From Alphaproteobacteria bacterium (GTDB taxonomy: Bacteria; Pseudomonadota; Alphaproteobacteria; Rhizobiales; Beijerinckiaceae), in the NCBI GenBank assembly GCA_009920595.1, contig RFZR01000121.1, positions 1 to 5,521 of the forward strand: DNA of 5,521 nucleotides, written 5' to 3'. A program made the translations under genes and the position numbers. Position 1 is the first letter of the stretch; the number at the start of each line of letters is the position of its first letter. A model generated the notes under the pieces. The model did no database searches. It saw nothing but the letters and a program-made list of their open reading frames with translations, and was not told the origin of the DNA. This document shows positions 1-5,521 of the stretch, piece after piece.

Positions 1-1004
1 TCGGCCTCACCATCGCGCCGGGTGCGTATGTGTATTTATTGCCCTGCATCGCTGGCCATGTGGGCGCGGATACGGCGGGTGTTGTGCTTTCCGAAGCACC
101 GCATATGAACGACGACATCACCTTGCTTGTTGATGTCGGCACCAATGCCGAAATCGTGCTCGGTAACAAAAAGCGTTTGCTCGCATGTTCATCGCCCACA
201 GGTCCTGCTTTTGAAGGCGCGCAGCTCTCATCCGGTCAGCGAGCGGCACCGGGCGCGATTGAGCGCGTGCGCATCGATCCCGTCACGCTTGAACCGAAGT
301 TCAAAATTATTGGCTCAAATCTTTGGTCGAACGAAGAAGGCTTTGCTGAAGAAGCCGCGAAGACTGGCGTCAACGGCATTTGCGGCTCCGGCATTATTGA
401 AGCCATCGCTGAAATGTATCTCGCAGGTGTCATCACGCAGGACGGCGTGATTGATGGCGATCTGCAATCGCGCACGTCCCGAATCCTGCCTGAAGGCCGC
501 ACCTTCACCTATTTGCTGCATGATGGCGAGCCGCGCATCACGATCACGCAAGCGGATGTCCGTGCGATCCAACTCGGCAAGGCGGCGCTTTATGCAGGCG
601 TGAAATTGCTGCTCGATCATTATGGCGTTGATCATGTCGAGCGGATCACGCTGGCAGGCGCCTTTGGCAGTCATATTGATGTGAAATATGCGATGGTCTT
701 GGGCCTCATTCCCGATTGCAATCTCGAGAAAGTCGGCTCTGCAGGCAATGCTGCAGGCACAGGCGCGCGCATTGCGCTGCTCAATCTCAACGCGCGCGAT
801 GAAATTGAAAAGACGGTTGGCAAAATCGAAAAGATCGAAACGGCGATGGAACCGAAATTCCAGACGCATTTTGTGAGCGCGATGGCGATCCCGAACAAGG
901 TCGATGATTTCGTCAATCTTGCAAAGGTTGTGACATTCCCGCCGAAAAAAGAGATCACGCAAGCCGCGGAAGGCGAAGGCGGTCGTCGTCGGCGGCGTGG
1001 TTAA
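1..1004 (+). CDS. ASKHA/DUF4445 protein, RACo/RamA-like corrinoid-protein reductive activator (5' partial)
   Basis: The reading frame is open from the left edge (first full codon at base 3), so the gene begins outside the window; the GTG at 30 is internal. The visible 333 residues match the C-terminal ASKHA ATPase part of DUF4445 proteins. These are cytoplasmic enzymes that use ATP and a low-potential electron to return inactive Co(II) corrinoid proteins to methyl-accepting Co(I). Visible motifs, counted from the first full codon, are a phosphate-binding DVGTNAE at 44-50, GICGSG at 125-130, TQADVRAIQLGKAAL around 181-195, LAGAFGSHID at 217-226 and GNAAGTGAR at 248-256. The protein ends in a basic GRRRRRG tail. 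Family members usually carry an N-terminal 2Fe-2S ferredoxin domain, which would lie off-window. An intrinsic terminator follows 12 bp after the stop, so this is probably the last gene of its operon. Family assignment is firm. The corrinoid substrate (methylamine, betaine or other methyltransferase) cannot be told from here. Confidence 0.88.
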   Translation, partial: GLTIAPGAYVYLLPCIAGHVGADTAGVVLSEAPHMNDDITLLVDVGTNAEIVLGNKKRLLACSSPTGPAFEGAQLSSGQRAAPGAIERVRIDPVTLEPKFKIIGSNLWSNEEGFAEEAAKTGVNGICGSGIIEAIAEMYLAGVITQDGVIDGDLQSRTSRILPEGRTFTYLLHDGEPRITITQADVRAIQLGKAALYAGVKLLLDHYGVDHVERITLAGAFGSHIDVKYAMVLGLIPDCNLEKVGSAGNAAGTGARIALLNLNARDEIEKTVGKIEKIETAMEPKFQTHFVSAMAIPNKVDDFVNLAKVVTFPPKKEITQAAEGEGGRRRRRG

Positions 1005-1015
1005 GTAGAAGTGTG

Positions 1016-1042
1016 CCCTTCTCTTTAGAGGGGGGATTTTTT
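1016..1042 (+). terminator. Rho-independent terminator of the ASKHA gene
   Basis: CCCTTCTC (1016-1023) and GAGGGGGG (1028-1035) form an 8-bp stem with two G-U pairs and a TTTA loop. A single A and six T (1037-1042) follow. This is the classical intrinsic-terminator layout, 12 bp after the ASKHA stop codon and 43 bp before the sdaA start. It separates the two transcription units and argues against any sdaA start upstream of it. Partial read-through into sdaA is possible. Confidence 0.85.
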
Positions 1043-1067
1043 GAGTTACGCGGTCCCAATTCACATC

Positions 1068-1075
1068 GGGGAAGA
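1068..1075 (+). promoter_or_regulatory. Ribosome binding site of sdaA
   Basis: The purine run GGGGAAGA lies 9 nt before the ATG at 1085 and decides the start. The alternative upstream GTG at 1013 lies before the terminator hairpin and would add a 24-residue peptide unlike the family. I see no convincing promoter between the terminator and this site; TTGAGT at 1041-1046 has no good -10 partner. Confidence 0.7.
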
Positions 1076-1084
1076 CGAGTTGTC

Positions 1085-2455
1085 ATGATCAGCGTTTTCG
1101 ATCTCTTTAAAGTGGGCATCGGTCCATCAAGCTCGCATACAGTCGGGCCGATGGTTGCCGCACATCGTTTTGTAGCGCTTGTGAATGAAACGCTTGGTCT
1201 TGGTCGTGTGGGTCGCATTAAGACGGAACTTTTTGGTTCGCTCGCTTGGACCGCAAAAGGGCATGGCACGGAAACCGCGATTCTCTTGGGGCTTTCCGGC
1301 TATCTTCCGGCTGAAGTTGATCCTGATCAGGTTGAGGACATCATCGCCTCCATCACGCGCAACGGCTCGCTTGAACTTGGCGGTGTGCGCGCCATTCCCT
1401 TCACAGTGGATGATGATCTGATTGCGAATAAAAAAGAATTGATGAAGCGTCATTCGAATGCACTCCGCTTTACCGCTTACGGCGCAGAAGGCGCGATGCT
1501 TCTCGAAAAAGCCTATTATTCGATTGGTGGTGGCTTTGTCGTGACCGATGAAGAAGAGGCGGCTGGAGGCGCAAGCGGCCCCGCTCTGCCTTATCCATTT
1601 ACGAATGTCTCTGAGCTTCTGTCGCTTTGCAAAACAACGGGCAAAAATTTTGCACAGATACAACGCGATAATGAACGCGTCATGCATGATGATGCCGAGA
1701 TCAATGCGCGGCTTGATCGCATCCGTGAAGTCATGTTCGCCTGTATTGATCGCGGGTGCCGACAAGAAGGCATTTTGCCGGGCGGTCTCAAAGTGAAGCG
1801 CCGTGCCAAGTCGATTGCCGAACAGCTTGAAGCCGCAAAAAGCGCCAATCAACGCCCCGCGCATGAGATCATGGATTATGTGTCGCTTTATGCAATTGCG
1901 GTGAATGAAGAAAATGCTGCCGGGGGCCGCGTTGTCACGGCACCGACAAATGGCGCAGCCGGAATCATTCCTGCGGTGTTGCGCTACGCCAAAGATTTTT
2001 GTCCCGAGTACTCGCTCGAAGCGTCACGCGATTATCTCTTAACCGCTGCTGCTGTGGGTTCGCTTATCAAACAAAACGCCTCGATTTCAGGCGCGGAAGT
2101 CGGATGCCAAGGTGAGGTGGGTTCAGCCTCCGCGATGGCTGCCGGCGGTTTGTGCGCTTTGCTCGGTGGTACACCGGAACAAGTTGAAAACGCCGCTGAA
2201 ATCGCGCTGGAACATCATCTCGGCATGACATGCGATCCCATTGGGGGTCTCGTGCAAATTCCCTGCATTGAGCGCAACGCCTTTGGGGCTAATAAAGCGA
2301 TCGTGGCTGCGTCACTGTCACTGCGTGGCGATGGCACGCATCGTGTGTCCCTTGATGAAGTGATCGAAACCATGCGGCAAACGGGCATTGATATGCTCGT
2401 CAAATATAAAGAAACCGCACAAGGCGGTTTGGCCGTTAACGTCGCGGATTGCTGA
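1085..2455 (+). CDS. sdaA: L-serine ammonia-lyase (L-serine dehydratase), single-chain iron-sulfur type
   Basis: This enzyme deaminates L-serine to pyruvate and ammonia in the cytoplasm using an oxygen-sensitive 4Fe-4S cluster. The 456-residue product matches the usual length of about 455-460. The beta domain occupies roughly residues 1-160 and opens with VFDLFKVGIGPSSSHTVGPM (SSSHT at 15-19). The alpha domain follows from about 185, with VTAPTNGAAGIIPAVL near 284-299. Cluster ligands are visible at C341 (GCQGEVG), C383 (MTCDPIGG) and C394 (IPCIERN), equivalent to C343, C385 and C396 of E. coli SdaA. The last residue, C456, corresponds to the C-terminal cysteine that occupies the cluster in the 'tail-in-mouth' structure described for the Legionella enzyme. 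The ATG at 1085 gives the canonical N-terminus and has a good ribosome binding site. The gene sits behind a C1-related ASKHA gene, which fits use of serine made from glycine plus a tetrahydrofolate C1 unit; that link is inference. It converges on the regulator gene with a 6-bp gap. Confidence 0.96.
   Translation: MISVFDLFKVGIGPSSSHTVGPMVAAHRFVALVNETLGLGRVGRIKTELFGSLAWTAKGHGTETAILLGLSGYLPAEVDPDQVEDIIASITRNGSLELGGVRAIPFTVDDDLIANKKELMKRHSNALRFTAYGAEGAMLLEKAYYSIGGGFVVTDEEEAAGGASGPALPYPFTNVSELLSLCKTTGKNFAQIQRDNERVMHDDAEINARLDRIREVMFACIDRGCRQEGILPGGLKVKRRAKSIAEQLEAAKSANQRPAHEIMDYVSLYAIAVNEENAAGGRVVTAPTNGAAGIIPAVLRYAKDFCPEYSLEASRDYLLTAAAVGSLIKQNASISGAEVGCQGEVGSASAMAAGGLCALLGGTPEQVENAAEIALEHHLGMTCDPIGGLVQIPCIERNAFGANKAIVAASLSLRGDGTHRVSLDEVIETMRQTGIDMLVKYKETAQGGLAVNVADC
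2401..2430 (-). terminator. Possible intrinsic terminator of the scfR-like gene, inside the sdaA 3' end
   Basis: AAACCGC (2412-2418) and GCGGTTT (2424-2430) form a perfect 7-bp stem with a 5-nt loop. Read on the minus strand, the hairpin is followed by CTTTATATTTG, which is moderately T-rich. It lies 32 bp past the regulator's stop codon, within the last codons of sdaA. With only 6 bp between the convergent genes, termination inside the opposing gene is expected. On the plus strand it is followed by no T tract. The stem could also be chance within coding sequence. Confidence 0.4.
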
Positions 2456-2461
2456 GCGCGT

Positions 2462-3895
2462 TTAAGCGTCAAAACTAAACGGCGATACGCCGCGAATGCT
2501 TTCATCGACGCGCAGTTTGCGTGTGATGGGCGGGGCCGCGCGTTGCGCGCAGTTTTCGCGTTCGCAAAGCCTGCAATTCACGCCGATGGGCGTTGCGGGT
2601 GCGGCTTTCAGATCAAACTTGCGCGCATAGATCAAGCGCGACGCATATTTCAATTCGCATCCAAGCCCGATCGCGAATTGTCCTTCGGCTTCGCCATAGG
2701 CAGAGGCGGCACGACGCACGGTGCGCGCAATTGAAAACCATTTCGCACCATCGGGCAATTCAACAATCTCGGTCATAAAGGCGCCGGGGCTTGAGAAGGT
2801 TTCATGCAAGCTCCAGAGCGGGCATGTGCCGCCGAAGCGTGAAAACGGAAAATTGCCTGCTGCAAAACGCTTCGACACATTGCCCGCATTATCAATGCGA
2901 ATGAGAAAGAAAGGCACACCGCGCGCATTGGTGCGATTTAATGTTGTTAAGCGATGCGCCACTTGTTCAAAGCTCGCTTGAAAGCGCGCACCGAGCACGT
3001 CGATGTCGTAATTCAAGGCCTCTGCTGCATCGAGAAACTTCTGATAGGGCATCATCAAAGCGGCGGCCGCATAATTAGCAAGGCTTACACGCAAAAGGGC
3101 TTTGGCGGGGCTTTGTTCAGGCTCTAACCGCGTGGCAATCGCATCAATTGTATCGCGCCATTCAATCAAAGCGAGCTGGTAGGCCGTTTGAAAAGCGCGT
3201 CCGTGAATATCAACGAGTTCAGAAAGCATAAGTCTGCGTCGATGATGATCAAAGCGACGAAGGGATGACGGCATCACATCGACAGGTAACACTTGCACAC
3301 GAATGCCATGCATCTCTTTCAAACGCGCGACGAGAGCCGGAAGGAGATCGCTTCCTGATTTTGCAATGTCATCGGCAAGCGACTCTGCGCGCGCTTCGAG
3401 TTCGGGAAAATGATTGGTCGCGGATTGAATGAGATCGCGCACGCGATCAACCGGATTATTACTTGAAACCGCCTCACTTCGTTCATCATCTGCAAGGCCG
3501 CTCGCGGCGCCGCCGCCTTCTTTTAAATCGCGATAAGCGACATAGAGCCTTTGCACAGCATCAGCGACAGAAGGCGCAATATCTGCAAATTCGCGCAATT
3601 CATCGCGCGCCACGGGGGCAGCGCGAAAGAGCGGATCGGCAAACATCTCATCAAGCTCGCTTTGCAGCCGCGCTTCCTCTTCGCGCGCAAAGCCACGCGG
3701 ATCGACATTGAAGGCTTCGGCCAAGCGGATGAGCACTTGCGCGGTCACAGGGCGCTGGTTGCGCTCCATCAAATTGAGATAGCTCGCCGAAATGCCGAGT
3801 TCTGCCGCCATGCCCGCTTGCGAAAGGCCAAGCTCACGCCGGAGTCGCCGCACGCGGGCTCCCGCAAGAATTTTTCGTCCAGCTTCTGTTGCCAT
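2462..3895 (-). CDS. ScfR/RamB-like XRE-family regulator of short-chain fatty acid / acetate metabolism
   Basis: The product is a 477-residue DNA-binding protein. An XRE helix-turn-helix spans about residues 10-65 (LGLSQAGMAAELGISASYL then NLMERNQRPVT). A central ImmA/IrrE-like region lies at about 180-260, where GRAFQTAYQLALIEW replaces a zinc-protease HExxH motif, so no protease activity is expected. The C-terminal ScfR (DUF2083) domain covers about 300-477 and carries C358, C413 and the cluster C441, C444, C449 in NCRLCERENC. Family members such as RamB of Corynebacterium control acetate and glyoxylate-shunt genes; others control propionate or acyl-CoA genes. Divergence from aceA supports the same role here. 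The ATG at 3895 is chosen because the HTH begins soon after it. A TTG at 3937 would add 14 residues read through the repeat region. The Shine-Dalgarno before 3895 is weak (GAGCGG region). A promoter and inverted repeats upstream suggest autoregulation. Confidence 0.9.
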   Translation of the reverse strand: MATEAGRKILAGARVRRLRRELGLSQAGMAAELGISASYLNLMERNQRPVTAQVLIRLAEAFNVDPRGFAREEEARLQSELDEMFADPLFRAAPVARDELREFADIAPSVADAVQRLYVAYRDLKEGGGAASGLADDERSEAVSSNNPVDRVRDLIQSATNHFPELEARAESLADDIAKSGSDLLPALVARLKEMHGIRVQVLPVDVMPSSLRRFDHHRRRLMLSELVDIHGRAFQTAYQLALIEWRDTIDAIATRLEPEQSPAKALLRVSLANYAAAALMMPYQKFLDAAEALNYDIDVLGARFQASFEQVAHRLTTLNRTNARGVPFFLIRIDNAGNVSKRFAAGNFPFSRFGGTCPLWSLHETFSSPGAFMTEIVELPDGAKWFSIARTVRRAASAYGEAEGQFAIGLGCELKYASRLIYARKFDLKAAPATPIGVNCRLCERENCAQRAAPPITRKLRVDESIRGVSPFSFDA

Positions 3896-3917
3896 ATTTA
3901 CCCGCTCTGCTTTGGAC

Positions 3918-3985
3918 GGCTTTGTAAATTTCAACAATGTTACAAAAATTTACAATATAACAAATTTACAATTGTTAATTTTATA
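3918..3985. promoter_or_regulatory. Operator-like cluster of TTGTAAATTT repeats upstream of the regulator
   Basis: The 10-mer AAATTTACAA occurs exactly at 3946-3955 and 3962-3971, and its reverse complement TTGTAAATTT exactly at 3922-3931. TTGTTAATTT at 3972-3981 is a one-mismatch inverted copy abutting the third, so 3962-3981 is a 20-bp near-perfect palindrome. The two direct copies are 16 bp apart. The core TTTGTAAA differs by one base from the TTTGCAAA core I recall for RamB sites in Corynebacterium. This AT-rich block contrasts with the GC-richer genes on both sides. The most natural ligand is the adjacent ScfR-like protein acting on its own gene and perhaps on aceA; binding itself is inference. 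Confidence 0.6.
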
Positions 3986-4006
3986 CCGCTTTACCTTTCT
4001 GGTCAA
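3978..4006 (-). promoter_or_regulatory. Predicted sigma70-type promoter of the regulator gene
   Basis: On the minus strand, TTGACC (4001-4006) and TAAAAT (3978-3983) each match the -35 and -10 consensus at five of six positions and are 17 bp apart. Transcription would start near 3971, inside the palindromic operator half-sites, leaving a leader of about 75 nt before the ATG at 3895. A repressor on the palindrome at 3962-3981 would cover the -10 and start site, which is a typical autorepression layout. Confidence 0.5.
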
Positions 4007-4044
4007 TTGTCTGTCTGGTGCGGCGCACAATCCTTGTTTTATTG

Positions 4045-4119
4045 AGATTTACAGAGCTGATCCGGAATTCACTGCACCATAAGTCGTTCGGACGAGGCTT
4101 TGTAAAGACCTGTTAAAAT
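4045..4119 (+). promoter_or_regulatory. Probable aceA control region with operator-like copies
   Basis: GGCTTTGTAAA at 4096-4106 repeats exactly the 11 bases at 3918-3928 near the regulator gene, and the preceding GGACG is also shared. AGATTTACAG at 4045-4054 matches the AAATTTACAA element at eight of ten bases. TAAAAT at 4114-4119 could be a -10 box giving a leader of about 16 nt, but no good -35 stands 16-18 bp before it. The promoter may therefore depend on an activator or lie elsewhere. This is a weak promoter call with a clearer shared-site signal. Confidence 0.4.
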
Positions 4120-4128
4120 TGACACGAA

Positions 4129-4135
4129 AAGGAAG
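4129..4135 (+). promoter_or_regulatory. Ribosome binding site of aceA
   Basis: AAGGAAG ends 6 nt before the ATG at 4142. It is a strong site that supports this start, which gives an N-terminus of family-typical form. Translation initiation therefore appears intact despite the lesion downstream. Confidence 0.75.
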
Positions 4136-4141
4136 ACTCCG

Positions 4142-5396
4142 ATGAGCAAGCCGACTTTTGAAAGCCTCGTGCCGAATGCGCCTCAAGGCCGTTTCGACGG
4201 TATCAAGCGCCCTTATTCGGTCGAAGAGGTCGTAAGGCTTCGGGGCTCTTTCCCCATTGCGCAGACGCTTGCCGAGCGCGGCGCGAACAAGCTTTGGGAA
4301 CTCTTGAAGAGCGAGCCCTATATCAATGCGCTTGGTGCTGTGACCGGCAATCAAGCCATGCAAATGGCGCGCGCCGGGTTGAAAGCGATCTATCTCTCCG
4401 GCTGGCAGGTGGCGGCTGACGCCAACACCGCCGGTGCGATGTATCCCGATCAATCGCTCTATCCGGCGAATGCCGGGCCTGAACTCTGCCGCCGCATCAA
4501 TCGCACTTTGAAGCGTGCCGATGAAGTCGAACATTCTGAAGGTGGCGCGAAGCGCGATTGGTTCTTGCCGATTGTGGCTGATGCTGAGGCGGGCTTCGGT
4601 GGACCGCTCAACTCCTATGAGATCATGAAAGCCTATATCGAAGCGGGCGCTGCAGGCGTTCACTTCGAAGATCAGCTCGCATCAGAAAAGAAATGCGGCC
4701 ATCTCGGTGGTAAGGTGTTGATCCCAACATCGGCGCATGAGCGCAATCTTGTCGCCGCGCGTCTCTGCGCCGATGTGATGGGCGTGCCGACGATCACGGT
4801 TGCGCGTACAGATGCTGAATCGGCAAAGCTTATTACATCGGACGTCGATGAGCGTGATCGTCCGTTCATCGAGCCGAATTCGCGCACGCCGGAAGGTTTC
4901 TATCGCTTGAAGGATGGCACGGGCCTCGATCACTGCATTTCGCGCGGACTTGCTTATGCTGAAATCGCCGATTTGATCTGGTGGGAAACATCACATCCGG
5001 ATTTGGAGGATGCGAAGAAATTCGCGGAAGCCTTGCAGAAAAAGCATCCGGGCAAGATGATGGCGTATAGCGACGATTGCCAAGTTCCAACGTGAACTCG
5101 GCGCGATGGGTTACAAATTCCAATTCGTAACACTCGCAGGCTTCCATGCACTCAATCACGGCATGTTTGAATTGGCGCTTGGCTACAAAGATCGTGGCAT
5201 GGCCGCTTACTCGGAATTGCAGCAGGCGGAATTTGCCTCTGAGTCGAAAGGCTACACAGCAACTCGTCACCAACGCGAAGTCGGTACTGGTTATTTCGAC
5301 CTCGTCGCCACGACGATTTCGGCTGGCAAGTCATCAACAACCGCAATGGGTGAATCAACCGAAGCCGCGCAGTTCCATAAGCATGCGGCGGAGTGA
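4142..5396 (+). pseudogene. aceA: Isocitrate lyase, disrupted by an internal deletion with frameshift
   Basis: Isocitrate lyase splits isocitrate into succinate and glyoxylate, the first step of the glyoxylate shunt. The first 309 residues (4142-5068) are canonical: SGWQVAAD from residue 86, VADAEAGFGG at 145-154 with the metal-site aspartate D147, and the catalytic KKCGH at 183-187. After KMMAY at 305-309 the frame runs through eight foreign residues to a TGA at 5093-5095. The family sequence resumes in another frame at 5070 (ATIAKFQRELGAMGYKFQF) and continues for 108 residues to TGA at 5394-5396, including HQREVGTGYFD. Summing 309, 14 missing and 108 gives 431 residues, the normal length. 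The missing 14 correspond to NCSPSFNW plus about six residues, a segment that binds substrate carboxylates. The 317-residue product would lack that loop and the C-terminal part, so it should be inactive. The divergent ScfR-like gene fits acetate control. Whether the lesion is biological or an assembly error cannot be decided here. Confidence 0.9.
5066..5072 (+). other. aceA: Deletion junction in aceA (about 41 nt lost)
   Basis: The TAT codon at 5066-5068 encodes the tyrosine that normally precedes NCSPSFNW. One residual A (5069) is followed directly by GCG ACG ATT from 5070, which encodes the ATI lying 14 codons further on in typical isocitrate lyases. A loss of 41 nt explains both the missing residues and the change of frame. 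Exact breakpoints may slide by a base or two. Confidence 0.8.
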
Positions 5397-5405
5397 TTGA
5401 GATGA

Positions 5406-5463
5406 GGGAGTAGGTCTTAGAGAACGCCTGCTTCCTACACCCTACACCCTAAGCCCTAACCCC
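5406..5463 (+). other. Imperfect stem-loop after aceA
   Basis: TAGGTCTTAG (5411-5420) pairs with CTAAGCCCTA (5449-5458) through nine of ten positions. Beyond a 2x2 internal loop, GGG (5406-5408) pairs with CCC (5461-5463), and one more A-T pair extends it. The loop is 28 nt. An alternative fold pairs GGGAGTAGG (5406-5414) with CCTACACCC (5434-5442). No T tract follows, so this is not a classical intrinsic terminator. It may still slow RNA decay or act with Rho. Confidence 0.4.
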
Positions 5464-5468
5464 TAAAA
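5434..5468. repeat. Five tandem CCTA-headed heptamers
   Basis: The units are CCTACAC, CCTACAC, CCTAAGC, CCTAACC and CCTAAAA in strict 7-bp register. The first two are identical and later ones vary in the last three bases. The array occupies nearly half of the 87-bp gap between aceA and the next gene and ends 3 bp before the next gene's Shine-Dalgarno. It is strongly strand-biased, with no G except one. Confidence 0.75.
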
Positions 5469-5470
5469 AT

Positions 5471-5477
5471 TGAGGAG
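5471..5477 (+). promoter_or_regulatory. Ribosome binding site of the gene starting at 5484
   Basis: TGAGGAG ends 6 nt before the ATG at 5484. This near-ideal site is the main reason to accept that a gene begins there although only 12 full codons are visible. Confidence 0.7.
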
Positions 5478-5483
5478 ACTCCC

Positions 5484-5521
5484 ATGACCAGAACACGTGT
5501 GAAAGAACGCACTGAAGAACT
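5484..5521 (+). CDS. Start of an unidentified gene (3' partial)
   Basis: An ATG with a strong ribosome binding site opens a frame reading MTRTRVKERTEE before the window ends. The visible peptide is highly charged and contains no recognisable motif, so I cannot name a product. It follows aceA in the same direction across 87 bp, so co-transcription is possible, although the repeat and stem-loop in the gap may separate the units. Confidence 0.6.
   Translation, partial: MTRTRVKERTEE

Noticed and set aside
315..1064. Long antisense open frames (also 1127-1864 minus, 4049-4663 minus, 3551-4045 plus)
   Set aside because: They lie opposite well-supported genes, have low-complexity His/Arg/Ala-rich translations without motifs, and are typical shadows of biased codon use.
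1013..1084. Extended sdaA start at the GTG at 1013
   Set aside because: The added 24 codons read straight through an intrinsic terminator, have no family resemblance, and the ATG at 1085 has a good ribosome binding site and the canonical N-terminus.
3896..3937. TTG start 14 codons upstream for the regulator
   Set aside because: The extension is translated from the repeat region, uses a rare start codon and adds nothing to the HTH domain, which begins just after the ATG at 3895.
4018..4028. GTGC-GGC-GCAC mini-hairpin as a regulatory site
   Set aside because: A 4-bp stem is too short to distinguish from chance and has no copy elsewhere in the intergenic region.
4119..4124. TTGACA as an aceA -35 box
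   Set aside because: It lies only 18 bp before the start codon, leaving no room for a -10 box and start site ahead of the gene.
5060..5095. Programmed ribosomal frameshift in aceA
   Set aside because: A frameshift alone would not restore the 14 missing conserved active-site residues, and no slippery heptamer is visible at the junction.
5096..5396. Separate small gene starting at ATG 5106 (MGYKFQF)
   Set aside because: It is the C-terminal part of isocitrate lyase in the shifted frame; homology begins already at 5070, upstream of any start codon, and there is no independent ribosome binding site.
5434..5468. Telomeric repeat or eukaryotic contamination
   Set aside because: The array is only five degenerate 7-mers between bacterial genes with bacterial ribosome binding sites; true telomeric arrays are longer and uniform.

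Overview
The window looks like chromosomal DNA from an alphaproteobacterium of moderate GC content. The evidence is the character of the encoded proteins and a ScfR/RamB-type regulator placed divergently from isocitrate lyase, an arrangement I associate with Alphaproteobacteria. The taxon is inferred from protein resemblance recalled from memory; no search was run. Coding density is high and I see no insertion sequence, CRISPR array, tRNA or rRNA.

Layout. (1) Bases 1-1004 (+) hold the 3' part of an ASKHA/DUF4445 gene (RACo/RamA-like corrinoid-protein reactivator), entering from the left edge. It is closed by a clear intrinsic terminator at 1016-1042. (2) Bases 1085-2455 (+) encode a complete single-chain L-serine ammonia-lyase (SdaA) with all four expected Fe-S cysteines, including the C-terminal residue. 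(3) Bases 2462-3895 (-) encode a complete ScfR/RamB-like XRE-family regulator, convergent with sdaA across a 6-bp gap. (4) Bases 3896-4141 form a divergent regulatory region. It has an AT-rich cluster of exact and near repeats of a TTGTAAATTT element over a plausible promoter for the regulator, and related copies in front of aceA. (5) Bases 4142-5396 (+) encode isocitrate lyase (aceA) interrupted by an apparent 41-nt deletion. The deletion removes the NCSPSFNW active-site segment and shifts the frame. (6) Bases 5397-5483 are intergenic, with five tandem CCTA-headed heptamers that can pair with an upstream segment. (7) From 5484 a new gene starts and leaves the window after 12 codons.

How the genes fit together. 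The theme is carbon entry through C1, C2 and C3 compounds. Corrinoid-dependent methyl transfer would feed tetrahydrofolate C1 units, serine deamination gives pyruvate, and the glyoxylate shunt allows growth on acetate or short-chain fatty acids under the divergent regulator. The ASKHA-to-serine link is inferred from adjacency; the regulator-aceA link rests on family knowledge plus the repeats seen here.

The two points most worth checking are the aceA lesion (real pseudogenisation or assembly error) and the operator architecture between the regulator and aceA. I found no convincing evidence for a wholly new system.
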